DNA from: Acidobacteriaceae bacterium
GTDB lineage: Bacteria > Acidobacteriota > Terriglobia > Terriglobales > Acidobacteriaceae
Direction: 5' to 3'
NCBI GenBank assembly: GCA_003134815.1
Contig: PLCO01000013.1
Coordinates: 21,113 to 85,112, forward strand
Length of the DNA stretch: 64,000 nucleotides
In this document: piece by piece, positions 34,143 through 43,749 of the stretch
Position numbering within the stretch: position 1 is the stretch's first letter
Layout: each line of letters begins with the position of its first letter
Notes under the pieces: generated by a model
What the model was told of the DNA's origin: nothing
The model's database searches: none
What the model saw: the letters and a program-made list of their open reading frames with translations, nothing else
Translations under genes and position numbers: made by a program

Positions 34143-37100
34143 ATGACGCAATTGGCGGTAAAGTCCCAATTGATGATGAAGAAAGTTTCGAGTGGAGCGC
34201 CATCTGGCCTCTTCCGCTTATCCGCGATCCGATACGTAGCGATAGTCGTCGTCGCCACCATGATGTCCGCCGGCGCAATGGCGCAGTTGGCGGGGAAAGG
34301 TGGCATCACCGGCACCGTGCAGGATAAGACCGGCGCTGTCATTGCCAACGCCACGATCACCGCCACCAATACCGCCAACGGTGTTTCGACGGTCACCAAA
34401 TCGACCGGCGCTGGCGACTATAACTTTTCCAACCTCGACCCCGGCATATACACGGTGACCACTGTCGCGCCGGGCTTCGAGAAACTTACCCAGCAAAACA
34501 TCCATGTGGACGCGCTGTCGACGCAGACTTACAATCCTGCGCTTCAGGTCGGCGCCGCCGACGTACAGATCACCGTCTCCGCCGCGCCTCCGCAACTTGA
34601 GACCAGCGATGCCACACTCGGCGCCACCATGGAGCAGGAGACCTATGCGGCCCTGCCCATTGAGATGAATGCATACGGTCAGGCCGATCAGCGCCGCGCC
34701 ACTGACTTCGCATACCTGATGCCCGGCGTACAGGGCAACGAGACCAACGGCAACGCCACCACCAACACTGGCGTTGTCAACGGCTCCGGCAGCCGCGGCG
34801 CAGTCTCCGATGTCTACGTCGACGGCATTCCCTTCGTTCGTGCCGGCGGCAACGGTGACCCGCGCTATGTTTGGACCGCGATCTCCGTCGATGCCGTCGA
34901 TCAGTTCCAGGTGCAGACTGTTGGCTACGGGGCCATGTATGAAGGCCAGGGCCTCATGAACTACTCCATCAAGCACGGCGGCAACCAGTACCACGGATCC
35001 GTCTATGAGTTCTTCCGCAACACCGCTCTCGATACCTGGGGTTGGTTCGGCAAGATTCCCAATCAGGCAACTGGCAAGCCGGTCAAGCCCATCGAGCACA
35101 GCAATGAGTACGGCATCGTCCTCGGCGGTCCGCTAATTCCCTTCGGCTCGCTCCAACAGAAACTCTTCTTCTTCACCAACTACGACGGTTTTCGCTTTTC
35201 CAACGCCACTCCAACGCCCATGAGATTCCCCTCGAGCGCCGAGCAGACCGGTGACTTTAGCGCCGATGGCGTCAACATCTATGACCCCAGTACTGAAGCC
35301 GCCTGCGCCGCCACAAATCCCGCCGGCGTCGGCAAGCCTTGCCGCAATCAGTTCATTTATAACAGCGTCAAGAACGTGATTCCGCCCGGCGAAATCGCCG
35401 CGGTTCCGAAGGCCATGGAGAGCTTCCTTCCTGCAATCTCCAGCAACACAACCAGCAACAACTACGTCGCCGCAAACGCCAATGGCTTGAACAACTGGTC
35501 CACCACTTCGCGAGTCGACTACGTTATTAGTTCGCATGACACCCTCAGCGCGCTCGGCGCAGTGGGCCGTCAGGCCAGTTCCATCCCGGCCGGCCAGTCC
35601 ACTGCTGGGCGCAACGTTGGCCCTGAGCCATACGACTATGGCCAGGCATTCGCCCCCAAAACCGCGGTGTGGACCATCGAAGAAACGCACGTCTTCTCTC
35701 CCAGCTTCCTCAACCAGGCCAAGTGGGGGTATGCCCGCTATAACGGCCCCACTTTCAATCCAAATGACACGCCGAAGTACGCCGCTACCACGATGGGCAT
35801 GTCCGGCCTTCCATTTGGTCAGGCATCGAACATGTTCCCCATCGTTACCTTTGCCGGGACGGCTGCGCCCACGCAGTGGAACGGCGCCACCGAGAACCGG
35901 ACTACGGCGGAAAATTACACCTTCCTCGACAATTTGCAGTGGAACGTCGGCAGGCACTCCTTCACCTTCGGAGGCAACCTCGCGTGGATGCTCTACAACG
36001 TCAACAACGCCACCAAAGGCGGATCGACCCCAATCACTCTGGCTACCGCAGTCACTGAGACTGCGCAGTTAAACAACGCATTTACTGCCCTCAGCGGCAC
36101 TGGCCTTTCCTATGCCAGCTTCCTCGTCGGTCAAATCGACAAGGGCAGCTTCACTCAGTACCTCCAACAGGAATTCGGTGCGCGCTTCCGTGCCATCTCG
36201 CCATATGTGCAGGACGACTGGAAGATGACCAACAAGCTCACCGTCAACCTCGGCCTGCGTTATGACTTCTATCCGACCATCACCGAAGTGCACAACGCGG
36301 AAAGCTTCTTCAATCCCAACCTGGCAAACCCGGCCACCGGCCTCAACGGAGCGTTGGCCTACACCGGATCGGGCGCAGGCACCTGCAATTGCTCTACGCC
36401 TGTCAATAACTATTACAAGAACTTCGGACCGCGCCTCGGCTTTGCCTACCAGCTTGACCCCAAAACCGTCATCCGGGCCAGCTACGGCGTCATGTTCTCG
36501 CACGGCGGCGCAGTCGGAGGTTTGAACACCAGCATTGGAACACTCGGCTTCTCCGCGGCGCCTTCATTCTCAGCCAACGGTTCGGATGTCACCACAATGC
36601 CCGGCCTTCTGGCGGGTGGCAGCGGTGCCATCCCTGCCTTCACAGGCGCATCCGGCGTGGCTTCCGGTCCCGCCTACGGCACCGGCTTCGTCGGGAACAC
36701 GACGACGCCTTCGTCGATGACCTACGACGATCCCTACTACGGAGGCCGCGCCCCGGAATTCATCAACTGGAGCTTCGGCATTCAGCAGCAAGTGACCAAC
36801 GCAATGGCGCTCAATATCACTTATGTGGGTTCGGAGGGCCACTTCCTCCAATTGGATAGTTTCCACGCGCGTGGGAGACTGTCCGATGATCTCGATCCCA
36901 AGTACCTCTATCTGAAAACTGCCTTGGCGGACAACGGGAAGAGTGGCACTCCGTTACCGGCCACCGACTGCGTGACCTACAACCTCCCCTGCCCGAGTGC
37001 CGCGCTCATGGCGAACACCGGCCAGCAGTTGTCCCAATTCTTGAAGCCGTTCCCCTTCCAGACTGTCTCTGATAACTTCGGCTACGTCGGCAATGCCAAC

Positions 37101-37970
37101 TACAACGCCTTGCAGGCGATGTTGAGCATGCGGACATGGCATGGCTTGACCATGAACGCCAACTATGTCTGGGCCCGTGCCATCGACGACGGTGGCACTT
37201 TCCGTACCGGCTATGCCATTCCCGCCGGCACGGTTGCCAATCACCCCTCAACCTCGTATGCCGCTGACCGCCTTGATCGCTCCGTCTCCACCTCCAACCA
37301 GCCGCAGCACTTTGTCGCAACGGCTGTTTGGGCAATGCCATTCGGCAAAACGATCGTATCGAGCAATGCAGTCGAGAGAGCGATCATCGGAGGCTTTTCC
37401 CTCTCTGGCGTCTACCAGGCCTACTCTGGATCGCCTCTCGCCATTACCGGCACGTCGTGCCAGACCAATCCTGCCGCCAGCACTTGCAATGCAACCCTTA
37501 ACCCCAACTTCGCGGGTATCGCCCGCCAGAACGGCAAGTGGGGCAAAGGCCAGACCTGGGCAACTTACAACGCCACCTCCGGTGGGCAACCGACTCCTCC
37601 CAGCACGTACATCGTGCCTAGCACGGGCAGTTCGTTGGCAACCGCTGCCGGCCCATTCCTGAATCCTTCCACCGGAATCCTCAACTCGGGAAGCTATCCG
37701 TACACCTTCGGCGATGCGGCCCGTACCGCTCCCTACAACATCTCCGGACCGGGCAACTACCAGCTTGATTTTGCCTTGGTGCGCAGCTTCCCGCTGCACC
37801 TTGGTGAATCCAGCAAACTCGACTTCCGCGTTGAATGGTACAACGTCACCAACCACACGTTGTTTGCCGTTGCCAGCACCGCAGTCGGCAACGCCAACTT
37901 TGGGCAGGTCACCCAAAGCGGCAACCTCAACCGCAAGTCCGCTCAGTTCTCGGCTCGCATCAGTTTCTGA
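34143..37970 (+). CDS. Oar-like TonB-dependent outer-membrane receptor, paralogue 2
   Basis: A 1275-residue receptor of the same architecture as paralogue 1: signal peptide (VVVATMMSAGAMAQ), carboxypeptidase-regulatory-like repeat (GGITGTVQDKTGAVIANATI), plug and beta-barrel ending in FSARISF. The ATG at 34143 is supported by GGAGG about 10 bp upstream. Reading the frame from 33993 would translate the operator and promoter, so that start is wrong. The two receptors differ widely in the barrel, which suggests different ligands within pectin. No SusD-like protein is encoded next to them, as usual for acidobacterial Oar receptors. Confidence 0.9.
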   Translation: MTQLAVKSQLMMKKVSSGAPSGLFRLSAIRYVAIVVVATMMSAGAMAQLAGKGGITGTVQDKTGAVIANATITATNTANGVSTVTKSTGAGDYNFSNLDPGIYTVTTVAPGFEKLTQQNIHVDALSTQTYNPALQVGAADVQITVSAAPPQLETSDATLGATMEQETYAALPIEMNAYGQADQRRATDFAYLMPGVQGNETNGNATTNTGVVNGSGSRGAVSDVYVDGIPFVRAGGNGDPRYVWTAISVDAVDQFQVQTVGYGAMYEGQGLMNYSIKHGGNQYHGSVYEFFRNTALDTWGWFGKIPNQATGKPVKPIEHSNEYGIVLGGPLIPFGSLQQKLFFFTNYDGFRFSNATPTPMRFPSSAEQTGDFSADGVNIYDPSTEAACAATNPAGVGKPCRNQFIYNSVKNVIPPGEIAAVPKAMESFLPAISSNTTSNNYVAANANGLNNWSTTSRVDYVISSHDTLSALGAVGRQASSIPAGQSTAGRNVGPEPYDYGQAFAPKTAVWTIEETHVFSPSFLNQAKWGYARYNGPTFNPNDTPKYAATTMGMSGLPFGQASNMFPIVTFAGTAAPTQWNGATENRTTAENYTFLDNLQWNVGRHSFTFGGNLAWMLYNVNNATKGGSTPITLATAVTETAQLNNAFTALSGTGLSYASFLVGQIDKGSFTQYLQQEFGARFRAISPYVQDDWKMTNKLTVNLGLRYDFYPTITEVHNAESFFNPNLANPATGLNGALAYTGSGAGTCNCSTPVNNYYKNFGPRLGFAYQLDPKTVIRASYGVMFSHGGAVGGLNTSIGTLGFSAAPSFSANGSDVTTMPGLLAGGSGAIPAFTGASGVASGPAYGTGFVGNTTTPSSMTYDDPYYGGRAPEFINWSFGIQQQVTNAMALNITYVGSEGHFLQLDSFHARGRLSDDLDPKYLYLKTALADNGKSGTPLPATDCVTYNLPCPSAALMANTGQQLSQFLKPFPFQTVSDNFGYVGNANYNALQAMLSMRTWHGLTMNANYVWARAIDDGGTFRTGYAIPAGTVANHPSTSYAADRLDRSVSTSNQPQHFVATAVWAMPFGKTIVSSNAVERAIIGGFSLSGVYQAYSGSPLAITGTSCQTNPAASTCNATLNPNFAGIARQNGKWGKGQTWATYNATSGGQPTPPSTYIVPSTGSSLATAAGPFLNPSTGILNSGSYPYTFGDAARTAPYNISGPGNYQLDFALVRSFPLHLGESSKLDFRVEWYNVTNHTLFAVASTAVGNANFGQVTQSGNLNRKSAQFSARISF

Positions 37971-38012
37971 CCCGCCTTGTTCTGAACTGACTTGTCGCAA
38001 GCATTCGTTCAC

Positions 38013-38044
38013 GAGGCTGCCGATTCAACCCGGCAGCCTCTTTC
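38013..38044 (+). terminator. Intrinsic terminator after the second TonB receptor gene
   Basis: Perfect 10-bp stem GAGGCTGCCG/CGGCAGCCTC with an 8-base loop, followed by TTT. It lies 42 bp after the stop codon. Confidence 0.75.
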
Positions 38045-38138
38045 GCATGGCACTCTCTTTTGCCAGCTGCATTTTTTGTATGATTCGCTCGACACTTTGG
38101 CTTCTTCGCCGCATCCGCGTCCTTTCGCCGGAGCATCT

Positions 38139-40085
38139 ATGAAGTCCTTCCGCGCTCTTTCCTGCATTCTCGCAATCGCCCTCGCCGCCGCCCCGCTCCT
38201 GCTGCGCGCCGCCACTCCAGACGATTCGGCGCTCTGGTCCCAGCACTTCGCGAATTCAGCTATCGCCCGCTGGCCCAATGGCCGTATCGTCGCCGGCCGA
38301 ATCGCCCAGCCCGGCGCTCCTTCAATCTGGAACTACGAGCTTGGCACCCTCCTCGAAGGAATGGACTCTGTCTGGCTTTCGACCGCTGATCCCAGCTACT
38401 TCAACTACATCCAAAAATCAGTCGACGCGCTCCTCGCCCCTGACGGTTCCATCCCCACCCTCAAGCCCGAAGAACATCAGCTCGACAACATTCTTCTCGG
38501 CCGCCAGCTTCTTCTTCTCTACGGCGTCACGCGCAACCAGCGCTACCTCACCGCCGCCACATTTCTTTACGATCAGCTCGCTCAACAGCCGCGAAACGCC
38601 TCCGGCGGCTTTTGGCACAAGCAGCGCTACCCAAACCAGATGTGGCTCGACGGCCTTTACATGGCCGAGCCTTTCCGCGCCGAGTACGCATCCATCTCCC
38701 ATCACCCTGAAGACTTCGCCGACATCACCCATCAATTTGTGCTCATGGAGCAGCACGCGCGCGATCCGAAGACGGGCCTCCTCTACCACGGCTGGGACGA
38801 ATCGAAGCGCGAGCGCTGGGCCAGCAAACAAACCGGCGACTCAGCTGAATTCTGGGCGCGCGGCATGGGCTGGTACCTCATGGCCCTCGTCGATACGCTC
38901 GACTACTATCCCGCCCACGATCCCGGTCGCGCGCAGCTCCTCGCCATTCTTCGCCGCGCAGCCGCTGCAGTCGCGCGCTACCAGGACCCCGACACCGGCC
39001 TCTGGTACGACGTGATGAACAAGCCCCATGAGAAAGGGAACTACCTCGAATCCTCCTCCGCCTGCATGTTCGTTTACGCGCTCGCCAAGGGCGTCCGGCG
39101 CGACTATCTGCCTCAGACTTACTCGGCCAACGCCGCCCGCGGCTACAAAGGCATCCTCGAGCACTTCGTGAATGCCGACGGCAAAGACTTCTCCCTCACC
39201 GGCACCGTCAAAGCCTCAGGCCTCGGCGGCGACCCGTATCGCGACGGCACTTACTCCTATTACATCGGTGAAAAAGTCGGCACGAATGACGCCAAGGGCG
39301 TGGGCACATTCCTGCTCGCCAGCTCTGAAATGGAAACCGCCGTTAACGCGAAGCTCGGTCGCGGCCGCACTGTCATCGTTGACGGATGGTTCAACTCTCA
39401 GGAGCGGGCCGATGCCTTCGACCGGCAAATCGAATTTCACTACAAATGGAACACCTGGGACGCGGCTGGCTACTCGCTCTTTGGCTACATCTTCCGCAGC
39501 TACGCCGCTGAAACCTCCGAACTCGACTCGGAACCCACGCTCGCCAACCTTCGCGGGGCGCAGGTTTACCTCATCGTCTCGCCCGACAACGCCGACAAAA
39601 ACCCGCATCCGAATTACGCCACCGCCCACGACGCCACGCAAATCGCCAATTGGGTCCGCGCCGGCGGCGTGCTCATGATGATGGAGAACGACACCTCCTA
39701 CGCCGACCTCGATCGTTTCAACGCGGTCTCAGACGAATTCGGTATTCACTTCAACAGCATCCTGCGCAAGCACGTCATCGGTACCAACTGGGAGCAGGGC
39801 AAAATCCTCATTGACGGCAATGGCCCCATCTTCCACCACCCCCACACCATCTTCGTCAAAGATGTCTGCACCATCTCCGTCAGCGGCTCAGCCCATGCGG
39901 CTCTCACCGAAGGCGGCGACATTTTCATGGCCACCGCCAAATTCGGCAAGGGGACCGTCTACGCAATGGTCGATCCCTGGCTCTACAACGAATACACTGA
40001 CGGCCGCAAGCTGCCCGCCACTTACGACAACTTCGCTGCCGGCAAAGAGCTTGTCCGCTGGGCCCTCGATCAAGTTCCGCACTGA
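38139..40085 (+). CDS. GH105-type unsaturated rhamnogalacturonyl/glucuronyl hydrolase with extra C-terminal domain
   Basis: A 648-residue secreted protein. The signal peptide (residues 1-24, ending LLLRAAT) is followed by an (alpha/alpha)6 barrel of the GH105/YteR type (about 25-400), with MWLDGLYMAEPF, YHGWDESK and SAEFWARGMGWYLMALVDTL. It would remove unsaturated uronic acid residues left by pectate or rhamnogalacturonan lyases. A C-terminal domain of about 220 residues (VIVDGWFNSQ ... VRAGGVLMMMENDTSYADLDRFN ... ALDQVPH) looks like a glutamine-amidotransferase-like fold also found attached to GH105 enzymes. GGAG is 7 bp before the ATG. No operator is visible upstream. Confidence 0.85.
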   Translation: MKSFRALSCILAIALAAAPLLLRAATPDDSALWSQHFANSAIARWPNGRIVAGRIAQPGAPSIWNYELGTLLEGMDSVWLSTADPSYFNYIQKSVDALLAPDGSIPTLKPEEHQLDNILLGRQLLLLYGVTRNQRYLTAATFLYDQLAQQPRNASGGFWHKQRYPNQMWLDGLYMAEPFRAEYASISHHPEDFADITHQFVLMEQHARDPKTGLLYHGWDESKRERWASKQTGDSAEFWARGMGWYLMALVDTLDYYPAHDPGRAQLLAILRRAAAAVARYQDPDTGLWYDVMNKPHEKGNYLESSSACMFVYALAKGVRRDYLPQTYSANAARGYKGILEHFVNADGKDFSLTGTVKASGLGGDPYRDGTYSYYIGEKVGTNDAKGVGTFLLASSEMETAVNAKLGRGRTVIVDGWFNSQERADAFDRQIEFHYKWNTWDAAGYSLFGYIFRSYAAETSELDSEPTLANLRGAQVYLIVSPDNADKNPHPNYATAHDATQIANWVRAGGVLMMMENDTSYADLDRFNAVSDEFGIHFNSILRKHVIGTNWEQGKILIDGNGPIFHHPHTIFVKDVCTISVSGSAHAALTEGGDIFMATAKFGKGTVYAMVDPWLYNEYTDGRKLPATYDNFAAGKELVRWALDQVPH

Positions 40086-40181
40086 TCCGGCCCATAGCCA
40101 CAATGAATGCGCGCGTCGCATTTTAGGCGCCGAGAATCCCTTGACGACCCAAGGCTCTGTACCTTTTCATTGGATGGTCCG

Positions 40182-40196
40182 AGTGGTCAGTCCACT
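40182..40196. promoter_or_regulatory. Candidate GntR operator, GH28-CE8 gene
   Basis: AGTGGTCAGTCCACT: arms with one mismatch around a central A. It ends 67 bp before the ATG of the GH28-CE8 fusion gene, and kduI follows in the same transcript direction. Confidence 0.6.
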
Positions 40197-40263
40197 TAAA
40201 ATGCGCAACTCTTACGGCCAAATCTCGTTGCAGCCGCGCTCCACACCTACCGGAGGAACCCAA

Positions 40264-42669
40264 ATGCGCTCTACATCTATGCGTCTTCTGCTTGCCCCAC
40301 TTGCGCTTCTTTTCGTTGCCGCCCTTCACGGCCAGGACACGCGCACCGTCACCGAGCCAAAGATTCCTCCCACCTGCGTCACGCTCCGCGCCGACGTCGC
40401 CGCCAATCACGGCGTCATCGCCCTCGCTGATGAGCAAAAGCTCTCTACCGCCCGAATTCAAGCCGCCCTCGACCACTGCGCCGCCATCCCGGCCGCCGCA
40501 ACCAGCGCCGCTCCACCGTCATCAAAAGCCGTCGTCCTCCGCGCTCACGGCAAAATGAACGTATTCATCACCGGCCCGCTCACCCTCCGACCCGGCGTCA
40601 CTGTTGTTATCAGTAAGAACACCGCGCTCGTCGCCTCGCGCGATCCGCGCATCTACGACCTCGCGCCCGGAGCCTGCGGCATCGTCTCCACGCACGGCCG
40701 CGGCTGCAAGCCGCTCATCTCCGGCGACGGCGCCGTCAACGCCGGAATCATGGGCGAGGGCTCCATTGACGCGCGTGGCGGCGCTACTCTCCTCGGTCAT
40801 GACGTCACCTGGTGGGACCTCGCGCACGAAGCGAAAGTCAAAGACGAGCAGCAGAGCGTCCCGGCAATGATCTCCCTGCGCCACGTCGACAATTTCATAC
40901 TCTACGAAATCACGCTGCGCAATTCCCCGGGCTTCCACGTCGCGGTAAATCAGACCGACGGCTTCACCGCCTGGGGCGTCAAAATCATGACACCCAAAAC
41001 CGCGCGCAATACTGACGGAATCGATCCCGGCTCCTCGCGCAACATCACCATCGCATACAGCTACATTCACACCGGCGACGACGACGTCTGCCTCAAGCCC
41101 AGCGGCGCTGGCCCCGTCTCGAATATGTCTGTCCTCCACAATCACTTCTACTCCGGCCACGGCATGTCCATCGGCAGCGGCACTTTCGGCGGCGTTGACC
41201 ACCTCCTCGTCGATGACCTCACCATCGACGGTGCCGACAACGGCCTCCGCATCAAGTCCGATCCCAGCCGCGGCGGCCTCGTCCATCAGGTCGATTATCG
41301 CAACGTCTGCATCCGCAACGTGCCCAACCCGCTCGTCTTCACCCCGCACTACACCAACTTCACCGGCGATCGTCTCCCTATCTATCAGGACATCACGCTT
41401 GAAAACGTGCACGTCCTCACTCCCGGCGCTTTCACCTTCTACGGCCTCGACGCCGATCACAAACTCCAGATCACACTCGACAACGTCTTCGCGGACGACC
41501 AGCAGGACGCGCTCTTCTATGACAAAGACGCCGACATAGCCCTCGGCTCCCAACTCGGCAACCTTGAACCCAAAGGAGAAAACGTAGCCATCGCGCAATC
41601 GCCCGCATCCGCGCCCGGCCAGCCTCTCGACTGCGACGCCCGCTTCGTCCCCTTCCCTGCCGACAAAACCGCCCCCGAGATGGCCGGCAAAATCCCGCCC
41701 GAAGATAAGACTTTCTATGTTGCCGCCGACGGCACCGGAGACTACTACTCCGTCCAGCGCGCGCTCGACATGGCTCCCAAAACCGGCGGCGCGGTTCTCT
41801 CGGTCTCGCCCGGCGTCTATCGCGAAGTCATCACAATCAACAAACCCAACATCACTATTCGCAGCGCCAATCCTGACGCGAGCAAGACCGTCATCGTCAA
41901 CGATCGCAGCGCCGGACAGAACGGCGGCACGCTCCATTCCGCCACGGTCAATGTCACCGCCGACAACTTCTTCGCCGAAAACATCACCTTCCAGAACGAT
42001 TTCAATCGCACTCATGAACAATTGCCGCAAGGCTCTCAGGCGCTCGCCCTGTTCGTCACCGGCGACCGCGCCATCTTCCACAACGTGCATCTCCTCGGCA
42101 ATCAGGACACGGTCTATCTCGGCAGCCGCGGCTGCACGCAAAACACTCCGGGCTGCACGCCCACCCGCCAGTACTTCTCTGATTGCTACGTCGAAGGCAA
42201 CGTCGATTTCATCTTTGGCGATTCGAAAGCCGTCTTCGAGAACTGCGAGATCCACTCCACTCCGCACAACGGCGGCTACCTCACAGCGCAATCAAAACAT
42301 TATCCTGAAGAGGACTCCGGCTTCGTCATCGATCACTCCAGGCTCACCGCCGACCCCGGCGTCGTCGGCAACGTCTTCCTCGGCCGCCCCTGGCGCCCCT
42401 ATTCAAGCGTCATCTACATGCATACATGGATGGGCGACAAGATCGCTCCTGCCGGCTGGAGCGAATGGCACGCCGAACAAACGCACTCACTCGACACCGC
42501 CTACTACGCAGAGTTCGACTCCTCCGGTCCCGGCGCGCATCACGACGAGCGCGACCCGCACACTCACTTCCTCACGCCCGACGAAGCCAAACAATACGAA
42601 CCCTCGGTCTTTCTCCGCGGCGCCGACAACTGGGATCCGACAAAACTGCCCACTCCGCCCGAGCAGTAA
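40264..42669 (+). CDS. GH28 polygalacturonase - CE8 pectin methylesterase fusion, secreted
   Basis: An 801-residue two-enzyme protein. After a signal peptide (about 23 residues) comes a GH28 domain (about 30-440) with NTDGIDP, GDDDVCLKPSG, GHGMSIGSG and RIKSD. From about residue 484 comes a CE8 pectinesterase domain (FYVAADGTGDYYSVQRALD start) with GNQDTVYL, VEGNVDFIFG and LGRPWRPYS, the Asp, Asp and Arg/Trp motifs. The methylesterase would strip methyl groups so that the polygalacturonase can act, a logical pairing. GGAGGA is 6 bp before the ATG. The gene lies before kduI with a 23-bp gap. Confidence 0.9.
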   Translation: MRSTSMRLLLAPLALLFVAALHGQDTRTVTEPKIPPTCVTLRADVAANHGVIALADEQKLSTARIQAALDHCAAIPAAATSAAPPSSKAVVLRAHGKMNVFITGPLTLRPGVTVVISKNTALVASRDPRIYDLAPGACGIVSTHGRGCKPLISGDGAVNAGIMGEGSIDARGGATLLGHDVTWWDLAHEAKVKDEQQSVPAMISLRHVDNFILYEITLRNSPGFHVAVNQTDGFTAWGVKIMTPKTARNTDGIDPGSSRNITIAYSYIHTGDDDVCLKPSGAGPVSNMSVLHNHFYSGHGMSIGSGTFGGVDHLLVDDLTIDGADNGLRIKSDPSRGGLVHQVDYRNVCIRNVPNPLVFTPHYTNFTGDRLPIYQDITLENVHVLTPGAFTFYGLDADHKLQITLDNVFADDQQDALFYDKDADIALGSQLGNLEPKGENVAIAQSPASAPGQPLDCDARFVPFPADKTAPEMAGKIPPEDKTFYVAADGTGDYYSVQRALDMAPKTGGAVLSVSPGVYREVITINKPNITIRSANPDASKTVIVNDRSAGQNGGTLHSATVNVTADNFFAENITFQNDFNRTHEQLPQGSQALALFVTGDRAIFHNVHLLGNQDTVYLGSRGCTQNTPGCTPTRQYFSDCYVEGNVDFIFGDSKAVFENCEIHSTPHNGGYLTAQSKHYPEEDSGFVIDHSRLTADPGVVGNVFLGRPWRPYSSVIYMHTWMGDKIAPAGWSEWHAEQTHSLDTAYYAEFDSSGPGAHHDERDPHTHFLTPDEAKQYEPSVFLRGADNWDPTKLPTPPEQ

Positions 42670-42692
42670 AATCGAATTGAAGGAAACAGAAA

Positions 42693-43523
42693 ATGAAGAC
42701 CGTTTTAATGGCTGACCCCGTGCGCTACCCGCGCATGACCACCGATGAGCTCCGCGAAACATTTCTGCTCAGCACGCTCTGCGAGCCGGGCAAGATCCAT
42801 CTCAACTACATCGATCTCGATCGCGCCGTCGTCGGCTTCGCAGCGCCACTCGACGCGCCCATCGCGCTCCCCACCGATCCCGACCTCCGCGCTACCTACT
42901 TCACCGAGCGCCGCGAGCTGGGCGCGCTCAACATCGGCGGCAACGGCATCATCACCGTCGAAGGCAAAAATTACGACCTCAACAATCTCGACGTTCTTTA
43001 CATTGGCTGCGGCAACAAACAGGTCACCTTCGCCTCAAAAGACAAGTCAGCTCCCGCAGTCTTCTATCTGCTGAGTTATCCCGCCCACGCCCAGTACCCC
43101 ACAACGCTTGTCCGCAAAGACGAAGCCACGCCCACCGAACTCGGCAGCCTCGAAACCTGCAACAAGCGCACCATCTTCAAATACATTCATCTGCAAGGGG
43201 CGCGCAGTTGCCAGCTCGTCATGGGCGTCACGCATCTCGCCCCCGGCAGCAACTGGAACACCATGCCGCCGCACACCCACATGCGCCGCAGCGAAATCTA
43301 CATGTACTTCAACGTCGCCGCTGACGCGCGCGTCATGCATTTCATGGGGCCGCCCGCCGAGACCCGCCACATCGTCATGGCCGAAAAGGGCATCGTCATC
43401 TCGCCCGGCTGGTCCATCCACTGCGGCGTCGGCACACGCGCCTACAGCTTCTGCTGGGGCATGGGCGGCGAAAATCAGGACTACGCCGACATGGACCCCG
43501 CTCCCGTCGAATCCCTACGCTGA
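42693..43523 (+). CDS. kduI: 4-deoxy-L-threo-5-hexosulose-uronate ketol-isomerase (KduI)
   Basis: A 276-residue cupin-type isomerase converting 5-keto-4-deoxyuronate, from unsaturated galacturonate, into 2,5-diketo-3-deoxygluconate. The zinc ligands appear in HTHMRRSEIYMYF (His, His, Glu) and SIHCG (His). It is co-directional with the GH28-CE8 gene (23 bp apart), and its product is the substrate of the KduD-like protein encoded in the other operon of the island. Confidence 0.94.
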   Translation: MKTVLMADPVRYPRMTTDELRETFLLSTLCEPGKIHLNYIDLDRAVVGFAAPLDAPIALPTDPDLRATYFTERRELGALNIGGNGIITVEGKNYDLNNLDVLYIGCGNKQVTFASKDKSAPAVFYLLSYPAHAQYPTTLVRKDEATPTELGSLETCNKRTIFKYIHLQGARSCQLVMGVTHLAPGSNWNTMPPHTHMRRSEIYMYFNVAADARVMHFMGPPAETRHIVMAEKGIVISPGWSIHCGVGTRAYSFCWGMGGENQDYADMDPAPVESLR

Positions 43524-43648
43524 TCTCCACCCGCACAACTCCGCTCACCAAAATCCGCTAGCCGATTCGCAAGAAACTCCGGCACAAATCAAAAGCGGCG
43601 ATCTCCATCAAGGAAATCGCCGCCAATCTCCTGATCCCTGACCATGCC

Positions 43649-43690
43649 GGGTGCCCCAAGTCCCTAGCACTCGGGGACCTGGGAAACCGC
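43649..43690 (+). repeat. Interspersed hairpin element (GGGTGCCCC family), copy 4
   Basis: GGGTGCCCCAAGTCCC, a short loop with AGCACT, then GGGGACCTGGGAAA. The stem CCAAGTCCC/GGGACCTGG has one mismatch. It lies between the convergent kduI and gnd genes. Confidence 0.75.
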
Positions 43691-43712
43691 CACCGCCCAC
43701 TCATCGCGAACG

Positions 43713-43747
43713 AGCTAGCAGCTAGTGGCTAGTAGCTAGAAGCTGCT
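43713..43747 (+). repeat. Heptamer tandem array (AGCTAGT)x5
   Basis: Five 7-mers (AGCTAGC, AGCTAGT, GGCTAGT, AGCTAGA, AGCTGCT), ending 2 bp before the stop codon of the minus-strand gnd gene. Confidence 0.75.
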
Positions 43748-43749
43748 TT

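Noticed and set aside
37971..38138. A GntR-type operator before the GH105 gene
   Set aside because: No GGTC-N-GACC palindrome is present; only a terminator hairpin.
40522..42291. A 589-codon open frame opposite the GH28-CE8 gene
   Set aside because: Antisense shadow, Val/Ala/Gly/Asp-rich, opposite clear catalytic motifs on the plus strand.
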